Below are positions 1 to 11,109 of a stretch of 64,000 bases of DNA, in pieces. Within the stretch, counting starts at the first letter, position 1; each line of letters starts with the position of its first letter. The stretch lies in the NCBI RefSeq assembly GCF_963678635.1, contig NC_087069.1:35195959-35259958 (forward strand), given 5' to 3'. The notes below the pieces were generated by a model, which was given only the letters and a program-made list of their open reading frames with translations, was not told the origin of the DNA and made no database searches. The stretch comes from Symsagittifera roscoffensis. Lineage: Eukaryota; Xenacoelomorpha; Acoela; Convolutidae. The position numbers and the translations under genes were made by a program.

Positions 1-488
1 AGATAGCAAACGATCAGCCCAGCGAGCGAGACGAGACTGATATGACTTATTATTATAATTGTCGCTTAATACCGATATGATAGCCTTATGACCAGTTAAC
101 ACTTGATAGCGCGTACCTAACAAATAAGTACGGAAATGTTCACAAGCCCAGACAATAGCCAATAACTCCTGTTTGTTAGTGCTATATTTAACCTCCGCGT
201 TATTGAGGAAACGCGAAGCAAAAGCAGTTGGGGCCCAAATTTCGGTTCAACTTCCTGTTCGAGGCAAGCACCTAAGCCATTGTGACTCGCGTTGCATTTT
301 ACTCTTGAACCCTTCTGATGAAGGCTCGGAATTTTCGCAATCAACTCGATTATATCGTAAAAGGCTTTACTTTGACCATCACCCCAGAGGAACGATTGCT
401 TATTACAAGCCTTCAATGAGGCCCGGAAATATACAGTATGGGTATGTAAATCAGAGATTAACCTTTGTAAATGGTTTACCGTCCCCAT
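1..488 (-). pseudogene. pol: RNase H fragment of element 1
   Basis: The ORF at 117-488 reads the RT connection (WGDGQSKAFYDIIELI) and the start of RNase H (KCNASHNGLGACLEQ), where Asn replaces the first catalytic Asp. Past about 200 the expected RNase H residues (KYSTNKQELLAIVW, then TGHKAI and RLARWADRLL) are read in a different frame up to the window edge. So there is a frameshift and a substituted active site. The usual TDHK motif is TGHK, a second damaged catalytic position. Confidence 0.8.
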
Positions 489-505
489 GAAGGACCGAAG
501 TTGTT

Positions 506-1513
506 TTAGAGCGATTGAATTGCCTCGATCTTTGAAAACTTTGGGGAGTACCCATTCTCATTAATGTCATACCCTAGCCAAGTTAGTTGGTTAACAGAGA
601 ATTCGCACTTACTCAATTTGAGGGCCCATCCTTCCGCATCCAGCTTCTGCATAACTGTCTCGACCAAATCGTTATGTTCTTGGATATCTCCTTTAGTGAC
701 GATCAAAATGTCGTCAAGGTAACAAATAACTCCTTCCAGCCCTTGTAAGGTACAATCCATCGCCTTCTGGATCTCAGTGGGCATGTCTGTCAGTCCATAA
801 AACCCAGTCTTGAAGCGGTACGTTCCAGTCGCATTGCCACATAAAATATTGAAGTTACAGTGGCTGCTAGTGAGTGATGACAGTGGTAACTGACTAAACA
901 GATACTTTAGGTCCAAAGATGTGAACCAAACCTTACCAGGAACATTTCGAGTTATGACATGTTCCGCGGAATCAATAAGTTCGTGGATATTCGGCATCTG
1001 GTACTTATTTTTCCAGATCTGAGCAACCATCGGTTTAGCTTTAAGGGCCAATTTGATAGATCCATCCTTTTCTGCAATTAGCACAATCGGGGCAATGAAG
1101 AAATCAGTCGTGCACTTGTCTAACTTTACAATATGACCTTGCTCAACCAAGAATTTTATTTCATCCGCGACCCTATCTTGAATATGAATAGGAACTTTTC
1201 TTCCTTTGATCTGACGTGGCACTAATGGGAATTTAAAATTAGTGTATACTTTATGACTTTTAGATCGACCCAAACGACTGAAGACATGAGCGTACTTCTT
1301 AGCGAAAAAAGAACACCAGTATTCAGAAATCGGGTCTGAGGAACCCGATTCTACCGACTGGATTGTTTCTGCCTTCAACTGTGTGGTAACAACGCCCAGT
1401 TTCTCCTGCAAGTCCAAACCGAGAAGATTACGAGTTCTATTCTCCGAGATGAGGAACTGAGCATTAGCCACCCTCCAGCCACTAGAAGAAAATGGAATTT
1501 GAATCGACCCCAA
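506..1513 (-). pseudogene. pol: end of protease and reverse transcriptase of element 1
   Basis: The ORF starts inside protease (FLISENRTRNLLGLD), then carries a full Ty3/gypsy RT palm and fingers: KKYAHVFSRLGRSK, the KVPIHIQDRVADEIKFLVEQG block, EKDGSIKLAL, WFTSLDLKYLFSQL, and FYGLTDMPTE. The catalytic motif is YLDD (in ICYLDDILIV, about residue 268), and the thumb SKCEFSVNQLTWLGY follows. Most catalytic motifs are intact. Oddly, SLDLKYLFSQ replaces the usual D(L/M)K.AY.Q pattern, a sign of decay. The ORF stops at 506, before the RNase H connection, which continues in another frame. Confidence 0.9.
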
Positions 1514-2922
1514 GACGCAAAGGGCTTCTTGTTATAGTCAACGTACAAGGTATCAATAGGGTAACGTGTGATATCGCGAAACTCAATTGAAGGACTTCTT
1601 TGCAGGAGTAAATCACAGGTGCGTTTATTCAGGAACGAAACTGGGCTTCCTGTGTCTACTGTCGAATAGAAAAAACTGTAACCAGAGCGCAACTGAATGC
1701 TGAGGCTCCGAGGTTTTCCCCCACTTGATTTAAGAGTTTCTACGCTAATAATCATGACAGCAGATTCCAGCTGTAACACCCCATATTCGGGCTCACTATC
1801 TTGGTCTACATCTATGAAATTGCAATCCACAGAGGGACATGCCACGTCCTCATCTTCCTGCACCAGATTGACACGTCGTTTCGACGAGTTACAACATTTC
1901 GCAAAGTGACCTCGTTTCCGACAGAGATTACATGTTACATCGCGAGCTGGAGAAGATTTTCGGTGCTCCGGGCTATAAGGATTACCACAGAAGTAACATG
2001 GTTTACTTGTTTGATTATTTTGAGACGACTGTCGATTAGTTTGGTTTTGAGGGTAATTCCGCTTACCTCTCGACGACTGAATAGAGCAAGTAGGTTCTTG
2101 TTTAACCTTAATTCCGGTTGAATGTTGATTATGAGGAAGAAGTTTTTGAAACTGAGCCGACGTACTTGCTACCTTCTCACATTCGAGTGCGAGCTTAAAA
2201 GTACCATCTAGATCAGCTTTCGCCTTGATGAGTTGTTGTTGAACCTCTACATCTCGAATCCGCCCAATAAAGAGGTCTTTTAAAGTATCCTTTTCCTGAT
2301 CGTTAGGCCAATTACACAAGGCCACTTGGGCGCTGAAGCGGGCGTAAAATGACGAGAAAGTGTCATTTTCAAGCATGAAAACCGTGTTATACAGCTTGAT
2401 TCGCTCCACCGTAAACTCTCGCTCAGCCTTGAACAGCGTTTCACATCCGGTGTGGAATTCTCGAAAAGGAATATCACTGATGTCCGTGTGGGGAAATGAG
2501 TCAGCGAATCGTCTCCTCCCTTCATTTCCCAGAGCAAAGAATAAACGAGACTTCATACGAGCTTCGGCTTCTTGATAGAACCAATTCTGACTGATCCGAG
2601 GGCCTTTTCTCCTCCTCTTCACGTTTAGTTCGGTGATTCTCCGGATCGCCGCTTGATCTCTCTGTCTGCGGGCATTGGCTGCTCCTGCATCTTTGCCTTC
2701 GGCAACTGACTCCGGTCTTGGAGGAGGTTCATCGATGACCTCGGTGGGTTCACCTAACAGATCATGAGGATTGATATTTTCCTTCAGACCAGCGGCCAAA
2801 AAAAATTGACCGATCCAAGATTCCCACAGGAATGGTGGGTTAATAGAGGCTTTCGCCCAATAAGGAGGAATGCCTAACAGGTCAGTCCTGTCTTTGTTCA
2901 CAGGAACTGCTGGCTGCGCCAT
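1375..2922 (-). pseudogene. gag: gag and N-terminal protease of element 1
   Basis: A 515-residue ORF beginning MAQPAV at the LTR/primer-binding-site junction. The first ~270 residues are matrix/capsid-like Gag. Around residues 315-355 are two Cys/His clusters: an irregular one (CYFCGNPYSPEHRK) and a canonical CX2CX4HX4C knuckle (CNLCRKRGHFAKCC), which would bind genomic RNA. A retropepsin active site DTGSPVSFL follows at about residue 430. After about 1515 the ORF runs on in the wrong frame, and the rest of the protease, including the conserved RNLLGLD block, is read in the next frame (506-1513). So protease is split by a frameshift. Gag and protease share one ORF here, unlike elements with separate gag and pol. 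Confidence 0.85.
2904..2921 (-). other. primer-binding site of element 1
   Basis: The minus strand reads TGGCGCAGCCAGCAGTTC directly after the inferred LTR end. TGG complements the CCA end of a tRNA, and TGGCGCAG is also found at the same place in the element at 53324-59856. The gag ATG (2922-2920) overlaps the first two bases. Confidence 0.6.
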
Positions 2923-3323
2923 GAGATTCGCCGAAGCTTAGAATGAAAACTTGGTTGATAAACAATAAATAAATTGTTTTCTGGTTAGATGCTTTGTTAA
3001 TTTGAGTTAGTTTGATGCTTGGTTTCTGATATAGACTTGGTTTAGGAATTTTATCCCGATAGATCATGAGAATATGTAGAATCAGATTTACTAACAAACA
3101 GTAGTGATAACAGATATATATTTCTATGAATGAAAAAAAAACACGCCCAGCGTGGTATTGACAAAAGAGGTTAACAGTGACCTTGGTTAATATAATTAGT
3201 GTCTTTTGCAGTATGACTGCAAAAGAACAAATAACTTAGGAGGTACCGAAGGTCGCCTCACGACATACAAATAACTTACGAGGAACAAATAACTTACGAG
3301 GTACCGAAGATCGCCTCACGACA
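2922..3323 (-). repeat. 5' LTR of element 1 (boundaries inferred)
   Basis: The right boundary is placed where the minus strand reads TGTCGTGAGG, matching the TGTTGTGATT start of the LTRs at 59856 and 61640. The left boundary is the base before the primer-binding site. No second copy lies in the window, so the limits rest on analogy. The start is ambiguous: a 41-base block containing the terminus occurs twice (3225-3265 and 3283-3323, two mismatches). A 10-bp stem with a 3-base loop sits at 3203-3225. Confidence 0.6.
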
Positions 3324-3699
3324 CTCTCAGAGTTGAATTGACTAAACTTTAGCTTGCATGCAAACAATCAGAATGTTCGAAAATGTTTTCTGTGGAACAA
3401 ATTTCCCTAGTTTTTTAATGTACTTCGATTGTTATTATTTCAAACTGATGATCTTTTGATGGATTAGATGCTTCTTGTAAAAAAAATGTCTAGATGAATA
3501 CTCTACAAATCCATATTTGATTCCAGATTTACGTTCCATTTCGAAGTCAAAAGGAAGTAACCTGTCTATCGATACCGATAAATTTTATAAATTTTATGCG
3601 ATTTAAACAAACCCAGTAGTTATTTATGGTAATCAGCATCGGAAAAATTTCGTTGACCAAATAAATGCTGAGTAATTTCGTTTGTAGAATTTTTCTGAT
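3324..3699. other. intergenic, nothing recognised
   Basis: AT-rich sequence between element 1 and the older relic. No ORF, tandem repeat or hairpin of note was seen. Confidence 0.5.
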
Positions 3700-5440
3700 T
3701 ACACGTTATCAAACACCGAGATGCGTAGGAATTTACACCCCAATCGGATTCGGCCTTTTTTCAAATGATCACCCAAGTCGGTCATGCGACGCGTCGCAAA
3801 CAATCCTCAAGTCCTTATTTTGATCCAAATATTTTTGCAAAAGCGTTATTTTTTTCTACTTCTCGTTCAAAAACTCTTGTCCCAGAACTGTTTTCAGCTC
3901 ATTATGTGTAATTTTGATGTTTGCGTCTTCGGCCCTTCAACCAGTTCATTTCAGATTCATCACTAGTGTCCCATAAGTTTTGCTAGCTTATTGGTTATAC
4001 GTTTTACTGCAAGTGTTTTTGATTCTTATTACCACTACCTTTTTGTTCATCCACTTCGGAACTACAGTGGCTACAATGCCGACGTCCACTAAAGAATCGA
4101 GTTGCACTTGTTCAATCTTGATTCACATTTTTAACCTTCAAAAATTTCTTCCTCGTTTTTGCACGCATCCACCCTATGCAACATTTACCTTTCTCGGATG
4201 ATAAGTCCCAGTACAAGTGTTAAATTGACATTTATCTTCGATTTTGATATTGCAGGATAATTCGTCTGCATCCATTTCCGGCGTTGCGTTTCAACATAGC
4301 TCAATTGACCCCTTGCCAGAACATCATGTTGTCCGGGGTCTTGCTAGATTGACATACTCGTGCAAAAAGGTTATTTTCCTCACAGTTACTGCAAGCTTTT
4401 CCTACCATCAAACACGACACTGTTCGATTAGCTGACCATTGCCGGTTCCATCCCGGCAGGTACTCGTCACCTCCAGACGTTGTCCCTTGGAAGGCAATTT
4501 TTTTCTTATTTAGAAATTGACTTCATTTCTTTTCATTGAACGGGGCTTCGTTGTCTTCGTGTAAAAATTTTCCCGAGATGGGGCCATTGTTTTGTTTGAA
4601 TTTCTGCCAGTTCAAATAAAACTGGCAGAAATTTGTTTGAATTTCCGTTTCTCCATATTGATGGCCAATTCTAACCCTTGGGCTGAGTCTAGATTCTCCT
4701 TTAAAAACTCCTTTCGTAAATCGCTGTTGGCAAAGCTTAGGGTAAACACATCCCGTAACCACAGGTTTTCTGATGTCTCTGAATTGCAAACTTGAGCTAA
4801 ATACGGTAATGAAGCATGAAAGGCTTCGCAAGTTTGTTTCTCGACTGTTCTGTGGAGGTTTTGTGGTAGCGTAAGGAGATCAAACGCCATACTGCGGTGG
4901 GATTTGAGGGTGTCCTCTACCATTTTATCATGGTCCTTTTTCTTTGTCCCAAAATTTCTATATTGGCGTACTTGCTCTGTAACTTTCTCCGACCTTCCTC
5001 TCCAAGCCAGAAAAAGATACGGCATTAGATTTTTATGTCTATGCTATCCCATGGAGTGCTATTGATTTTAACATGTGTTGCCCGAATCTGTTGACAATCG
5101 TGCTCCCACTTATTCATAAGCGTGAAAATCTGGACAATATGTTCTTGTGGACCGTTAGGTCGGATTCGCATGGTCTGGTTTTGCATTGAGTTTGTCTGGA
5201 TATACCAGATTTGGTAGTTTTGCTTGCAGTAGATTCTCCAGATCCACTTTCGTTTTACTGATTAATGCCAGCGTAACATTGTGTCTCTGCCATTTCACCG
5301 GAAGTCCTTGTGTTGGGCATTCCCAGAAAACATTCATACCGAATGCAGTTATTCCTTTGCTGGCTTCACCGTGTGGTGAGAGATTTCAGGAGATAATCCC
5401 AAATACCGGAACTAAAAAAGGTGTGTTTCTCTAGTGGTAT
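3700..5440 (-). pseudogene. gag: old Ty3/gypsy gag-protease relic
   Basis: Several minus-strand fragments fall in Gag order. At 5155-5337 is an N-terminal piece (IPKWQRHN-like start of a Gag). At 4612-5025 is a 137-residue capsid piece whose stretch TCEAFHASLPYLAQVCNS and LWLRDVFTLSFANSDLRKEF aligns by eye with YEQFWGALSDLARSCEI and EWIRDVFIFNMKNCDLQRRL of the element at 53324-59856. At about 4349-4399 is a broken zinc knuckle (CSNCEENNLFARVC, His lost). At about 4060-4110 is a degraded retropepsin site (LVDVGIVATV). Spacing and order agree with one inserted element that has decayed. No LTR was found for it. It is clearly older than the other copies. Confidence 0.6.
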
Positions 5441-5960
5441 CACCATTGTCGGATAAGCTATCTGGAAATTAAACCAGTTATCGAAATTGCAAGGTAAAGG
5501 TTTCGCTTTTAGAACATTTGATTACCTAACTGCATTCACAATCTAGGTCGAACTACAAAGAACCATTTCGAGGTGTGAAGATACTTTGGTCCAAACCAGC
5601 TAACTGGCCTTGATACTTTATGTTAGATAGCAGCATTGAATGAAATTAGATGACAATAGGCAAGACAAGTCACAGTTATTCAGATGGTTGAATATTATGA
5701 CAACATGTTGCCTTAACTGGCTAGCGAGGCTCTCAACACGTTTATGATGTTCTCTCGTGTATTTTTTTATTGATGTTAAGTACTAACTTGCTTATTCACG
5801 TAATAAAAAAAACTTTTTTTTATTATCACTGTCGAAATTCGAACCTGTCATGAAACCCAAATACAGAAAACGTCGCTTTGAAAGTATAAAGTTTAAAATT
5901 ATATATTCGTTTTTCAATTACAGGAATCTTTAGAAATTAGGGATGCAACTCAACAAAGCG
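5441..5960. other. intergenic, nothing recognised
   Basis: AT-rich, no supported gene or repeat. Confidence 0.5.
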
Positions 5961-6278
5961 AAATGTTGCTTTGAAACCAAAAGAACATCTTTTTCGGTCT
6001 TATAGGTCGTTTATTTAGTTTTCATTCAAAACGAAGAACTATAAAAAAATCTGCTATCAGACGTCAAGAAAAATTCTAGATAATAAAAAACTACAATTAT
6101 GAACACAAATTTTAAAACGAAATGTTGCTTTGAAACCGAAAGAACATCTTTTTCGGTCTTATAGGTCATTTATTTAGTTTTCATTCAAATGATGAACTAC
6201 AAAAAAATCTGCTATCAGACGTCAAGAAATATTCTAGATAATAAAAAACTACAATGATGAACACAAATTTTAAAACCG
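5961..6278. repeat. tandem duplication, 159-bp unit, two copies
   Basis: The block starting AAATGTTGCTTTGAAACC at 5961 recurs at 6120 and both copies run to a shared GAACACAAATTTTAAAAC end, with only a few differences. No ORF is preserved across the copies. Confidence 0.9.
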
Positions 6279-6849
6279 CAAAAGTAATAAAAAATCTAAT
6301 TTTGAAATGCGATTTAGCTCCTCCCTGGAAAGTTATCCAAGATGGTCCGAATTCTGTTTGAGTGACCTCGTCACACGGAGAGTGATTTTCAAAAAAAATC
6401 AATACCAATTAGTCTAAACGACTTTTAGATGCTTTCGAAAAATATGTACTGCATGATATGGTGATACAGCGGGTGAATTTTTGCAATTAAACGTCTTATT
6501 TTCTGGAAAACAATTTTTCTGTTCTGTCTCGAGTAAAAGAAAATCTGTGAATCTGGGGTGGCATAGTAACCTAAACTGTTTTTTTTATTCTTGTAGTTGG
6601 AAGTCAATTTCTCATAAATATTACATCTACATTGACATGAAAAACAAAAGTTCCTTTTTTAATGATTTTTTAGAATCAGATTTACAGCCACTAGATGTCG
6701 GAAATGAATTCAAAAAGCTCATCTGTTTTTTTGCCGTTTCATTCAACAATGGTAAATGCGTATATATATATAAAAAAAAAGATAAAAAAGTTAAATGTGT
6801 ATGAGTTGTTTAGGAGCCGCACATGAATTATTAATGCGCAAAAGATGTT
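6279..6849. other. AT-rich intergenic
   Basis: Poly-A/T-rich, short meaningless ORFs only. Confidence 0.5.
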
Positions 6850-7580
6850 TGTGTACACACTCGCACCGAGCGTTCATGGATTCTACTTGATTATAATGGA
6901 CTCCCTAGACAAAAAAGTCCATTATAGTCCATTACAGATGTATAATTCAGACCACGAAATTGATAGCCATTATTATTGATTTCTTTTTGAAAAAAAACAT
7001 CCATTGATTATAATCCACTATTTTTGTCCATGAAATCAATTATTCCACCCAAAATCCATTATTTCTATTAATTTAGAAACAAAAATATATTATAATCCAT
7101 TATAAGCGATTATATTCCATTTTTTTTCAGAACTAAATTCGATTAAATCTGCAAAAATTTTGCAAGTTTTGTCATTACGAAGCCAAACTGTGCATTCTCT
7201 GCATTGTAAGCTGAATCCGCAACAAGCAAAAATCATATTTGTTGCGGAATCCGCAAAAATGCTACTTTTTATTGATCTTTTTTGCTGCTTTGGATTCCAC
7301 AAAAAAAACGCATAAAACATTGTACCGCTCAAAATCGCTTCAAAAATAGGAGAATTTGCGGAACCTGCTACCGTATTTGCGAAATCCAGAACAGGTTGTG
7401 GAATTCACAAACAAATGAAAAGACATTTTTATCGTTAAATTGAGCTGTTGCGAATTCCGTAAATGTAAGTGGAATCTGCAATTTGTAAGTCGAATCCGCA
7501 AATTGTAAGTGGAATCCGCAAATTGTAAGTGGAATCCGCATTTTGTTTGCGGATTCCAATGACATATATGTTTATATGTG
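6850..7580 (+). repeat. dispersed repeat, copy 1
   Basis: Begins with a CACAC..GAGCGTTCATGGAT motif, then ~200 bp of near-palindromic ATTATAATCCATTA repeats, a spacer, and a block rich in GCGGAATCCGCAA. The same order is found in reverse complement at 24560-25570, including the first motif (ACACAGTGAGCGCTCATTGAT). No transposase ORF is visible, so a non-autonomous mobile element or a mixed satellite is likely. Confidence 0.6.
7465..7544. repeat. 20-bp minisatellite, four units
   Basis: Four exactly 20-bp units of GTAAGTGGAATCCGCAAATT with one to three changes per unit, lying inside the dispersed repeat. Reverse-complement relatives occur at 24565-24670. Confidence 0.9.
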
Positions 7581-7696
7581 ATAACGATTGAATTTATAAC
7601 TATTATTTACTAGATATTCACCACAAGTTCAATCTCAGCTACGTTGATCAACTACCAGTTGAAATACCTGCCAATCGCAACTCCTGTCAACAACTT

Positions 7697-7825
7697 CGAT
7701 ATCAGCTCCTGTAACCCAACTTCGATCCCAATTCCTGTAGCCCAACTTCGATACCAATTCATGTCATCAAATTCGATTGCAACTCTTGTAACCCAACTTC
7801 GATCCCAAGTCCTATCATTAATCTC
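7697..7825. repeat. 26-bp minisatellite, about five units
   Basis: Units begin at 7697, 7723, 7749, 7774 and 7800 with consensus CGATCCCAATTCCTGTAACC followed by CAACTT. Period 26 with one 25-bp unit. The short ORFs across it are by-products of the repeat. Confidence 0.85.
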
Positions 7826-8499
7826 AGTTCCCGCAAAAGTGAACAAACTGATCAAACTTATGAAGTAAACTCGCATCTAAATTCATCAGATCATTTCAAA
7901 CATTTATTTCAATTAAACAATTCAATTTAAAAAAATCATTTTACTTTGGCTGTTTTCGAGTAATCTCAAGTTGCGATTAACATTACTTTTGTTTTTGCAA
8001 TTAACATTTGTTTCAGCTGTAGTTGTTCAAGTTTTGTTCTTTTTTATATAAAACGGATTTACTCAAATTACCTTCTTTTAATAGATAATTTACTCCCTAT
8101 GAGCAAATTGCACCAATTAGATAGTTTACTCTTTATGAGCAAGTTTGACGGGCCGCCTTATTTTTCAGGCCATTACACATGATGCATACAGTAAAAAGAA
8201 TACGGCAAATTACGGTTAACCTAAAGAGCTCAAATAAAAACAAACAGTCCATAACGACAAATAGTCACAAAAAACAGTCATAATGTGACATTCGACCAGA
8301 TTGTACAAAAACGCAGTTTCGCAATCTTCATCGATCAGAAAAAAGAACATATAATCGGGAAGATTGATGGTTTTAAGGAATTAGCGACGATATTTGAACA
8401 ATTGGACCAATCGGGAAGGGTTAGTTTTAACTGACAAGCTAATTTTTAAAATTTCGGTTTGGGCATGATACCTTTTATTATTTTGCACACACTGAAATG
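7826..8499. other. intergenic, nothing firm
   Basis: AT-rich. A short imperfect duplication around 8085-8150 (ATAGTTTACTCYYTATGAGCAA-like) is the only pattern seen. Confidence 0.4.
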
Positions 8500-8594
8500 G
8501 CGAAAACACAACAACAATAGTCGCAGTGGAAACAACTACGAGCAAACGACAACAGATTGAAATTGTAATTGGAGATTGTCAGAAACCATTCCGA

Positions 8595-8628
8595 GTTGTA
8601 ACGATTGTGCTGCTACAATCGTTACAAC
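8595..8628. repeat. perfect 14-bp hairpin
   Basis: GTTGTAACGATTGT pairs perfectly with ACAATCGTTACAAC across a 6-base loop. Confidence 0.9.
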
Positions 8629-8645
8629 GTAGAACCCGAGAAAAG

Positions 8646-8678
8646 GGAAGGGTGTTGCGACAGCGTGTCGCGCCTTCC
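8646..8678. repeat. two-step hairpin
   Basis: GGAAGG/CCTTCC forms an outer stem and GCGACA/TGTCGC an inner stem around GCG. Confidence 0.75.
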
Positions 8679-9241
8679 GGAAAGAAATTGGAGTGCTATT
8701 TCCCCGGATTCCAGAATCCGGAGGGGTCTCGGGCTCAAAAATCAAACTGTTTTACATAAACTTTTACCTTCCTGGCCATGCCCTGAGTTGAATTTAATTA
8801 ACATCCAGATTCAATTTCAGAGAATGAGAAACTAGGAGTGAGGGAACGGGTTGATCCGTTTTCGATGGAGATTATGATTTTTATCTACTGTACAAAAACA
8901 ATCGTAATATAATAAATAGTGGTAGCCCCTGTTTTTACAAATTATTAAGTTAATATGAGCGTTCTGGTCGAAGCCGGAAAGCAGAAACGTTTTGTCGACC
9001 CGATGATAGAAAAACCACCAAAAGAACTGACCTTGACAGAGACGGTGAAAAACATGTAGGGCTGCCAGTCGTTTTAGAACCTAGCTTTAATTTCCGTCGA
9101 TATGTACTTCCGTGCGAATATTACATAGATGTTTTTATGGCGCTCCTGGGTGTTATTCTTTTTTAACATCATGACCGGCAGAACCGTTAACGATCACTCC
9201 GCGCCGAGTGGATGTTCAAAACAACGCCCTAACCACCGGGG

Positions 9242-9274
9242 CGGAAGGGTATTTCGGGACGCGGAAGCCTTCCG
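9242..9274. repeat. hairpin with the same outer stem
   Basis: CGGAAGG at 9242-9248 pairs with CCTTCCG at 9268-9274. It is followed by CGTGAAT/ATTCACG (9281-9287 with 9315-9321). Confidence 0.65.
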
Positions 9275-10102
9275 GATTCCCGTGAATAGCTTTTTAACCA
9301 AGTTAAAACCGAAAATTCACGAACCAGGAAGGGTGGGGGGATTGGCGGTCCCGTCATTTCCTGAGTGGTACGTGACCAAAAACACTTAACGATATACAAG
9401 AAAGTAGTATAAAGTAATATACAATAAAAAGTAGTATAGTACCTAAGAAAAACAAAAAAAAAACATGAAAAATACCCGAAAAAACCAAAATCAGTAAAAA
9501 AAGTATAAAATCAGTAGAAATCATCACCCCAGACGAGATGAGATCCGACCATCCAGATTGTTGTTGTTAGATATTTTGTTGTTACAGGCGTTTATATCAG
9601 TCAGGATCGTTACGATCATTTTTGTGCCCCGTTTTTGGTGCTTGTACTCTAGAGTTATTTGAGTGTTTAAGCACGTTAATGCTAAATTGCGCTCAATCCG
9701 AAAGGGTCTCGGGATTAGAAAAGAAGACTGATCAGGCAAGCACTGCGAAGAGCAACAAGAAGGGGCTCAAGGACAATAACAATCGACTGTTGGGTATCGT
9801 TAACAAGTTTTGTATCCCCCTTGGTACAAAAAGTAAGATATTAATCTGTGGGGGGCTCGACAGTGACTGCACTGTGGTGACCCTTCACCGAACTGCGAAT
9901 TTCCGAGTTAAGCACCTTAAATCGGATATTGAACAAATTTGAGGGGTATAATTTTACTAGTAGTTTTATTTATACAGCCTATATTAATACTTCCATATTC
10001 CGGGCGAATGTTACATAACAACAAACAGTATAAACAGTTCAAGTTGTTCATTCCAAGTCAATAAAACAAACCTGGGCGGACTCAGGTTTAAATAGTTCTC
10101 AG

Positions 10103-10558
10103 TTGTTATATTTGACGGCTTATCTAACACGGCATGCTTTTATATGGCATCGAATTGTGCTCATTAGAAAATCTCTTTGTTCGTTGAACATGAGGGATTT
10201 GATCAGAAGGTCCAGCTCACGTTCGTTTTTTGCTGGCAAAAAGTCCCATTTTACCCCAAGCAGAGAATCCCAAGGTTGGTGTCATCCAAAAAGTCTTGAT
10301 GTTATACTGCCCAAAAATTTAGCAGCATTCTGTGTGGATGATAAACCACCAATGGTCTTTCTGGTTAATGGTGTAGCTGGAACCAAAATGAAAGTTTGCC
10401 CTGTGTTTTTTCCTCATCAAGCCAACGCATCTTCTTATTGCCGAAAACGCCGCATAAATTTGGATAAATGGGCGAGTGATATCACTCACATCGCAGCTAA
10501 CTCCGTTTCAAATGAAGCACAAGAGAGTAAATCATATTTGTTTTTCGAAAAACAATGA
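10103..10558 (+). CDS. unidentified ORF, 151 aa
   Basis: Open for 151 codons, rich in Lys, Arg and Ser, with the segment HPKSLDVILPKN followed by PPMVFLVNGV. The HPKS and P.VF...GV spacing faintly recalls the core of Tc1/mariner-type transposases, but the DDE residues are not identifiable, so I do not assign a function. An overlapping ORF at 10555-10758 follows directly. It could be a decayed transposase or chance. Confidence 0.2.
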   Translation: MLYLTAYLTRHAFIWHRIVLIRKSLCSLNMRDLIRRSSSRSFFAGKKSHFTPSRESQGWCHPKSLDVILPKNLAAFCVDDKPPMVFLVNGVAGTKMKVCPVFFPHQANASSYCRKRRINLDKWASDITHIAANSVSNEAQESKSYLFFEKQ

Positions 10559-10759
10559 AATTGAAACAAACAGCTACATACCGACAAATCTTCTTCAGCA
10601 AGCTAGGCCCTAACAGAGGGCATCCTCAGAGTGACAGCCGCGTTTTAGATGGATTTCATTCTAGCAAATGCTCGTTTCTTCGAGCAATCGAATTTCAAAT
10701 AACCAACGAGGAACTTTTCTCCGGCGCGCAAGTTAGTCGATCTAAAATCACAAATTAGA

Positions 10760-11109
10760 ACCTGGTGTATAATAAAAATATGGTAAAATAAAAAAAAAAC
10801 TTCAAAAATACGAATCAGATGAATCCGGAAATGCAATTGTAAGGTTTCAGGATATCAGATGAAATCGATGATCATACAGATTATCAGGATATTTGAATGT
10901 GATTAAGTAGCAGATTAGTTACACATTTGATTAGTTACATGTTAAACTCACCTGTATTACACCGTTGATGCATGGAACGAACTTCAACGGAATGTAATTT
11001 TCTGCGACTCAAAATATCCTCCTGCGGTTTTTACTCCTTGTTTTTCTGGCCTTGGGCTCTGATGGTTTTTGTTCGGGTCTGGATTTCTCAGCACTCTTGA
11101 TAAAGAATT
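10760..11109. other. intergenic, nothing recognised
   Basis: AT-rich, no supported feature. Confidence 0.4.

Larger units (their letters stand above)
1..3323 (-). mobile_element. Ty3/gypsy LTR retrotransposon, 5' part, decayed (element 1)
   Basis: Read on the minus strand the order is LTR, primer-binding site, gag with two zinc knuckles, protease, reverse transcriptase and RNase H, which is the normal Ty3/gypsy order. Integrase and the 3' LTR lie beyond the left edge of the window. The reading frame is broken near 1515 (inside protease), near 495 (between RT and RNase H) and near 200 (inside RNase H), so this copy is not expected to make a full polyprotein. Protein similarity to the element at 53324-59856 is clear (for example the RT block KNKYQMPNIHELID is shared), while its LTR is largely different in sequence. 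Confidence 0.9.
8500..9950. other. GC-richer, hairpin-rich stretch without a recognisable gene
   Basis: This stretch has a visibly higher GC content than its surroundings. It contains several strong inverted repeats (8595-8628, 8646-8678, 9242-9274, 9281-9321) and a motif GGGTCTCGGG at about 8716 and 9705. ORFs of 70-106 codons exist on the plus strand (8526-8759, 9129-9389, 9622-9942) but none shows a known domain or obvious coding bias, so I do not call them genes. It may be a remnant of a mobile element. Confidence 0.4.

Noticed and set aside
7465-7825. CRISPR-like array
   Set aside because: The repeat units adjoin each other without unique spacers, and the window is eukaryotic.
10103-10558. 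Tc1/mariner transposase
   Set aside because: Only a faint resemblance in one segment; no DDE/DDD residues could be placed.
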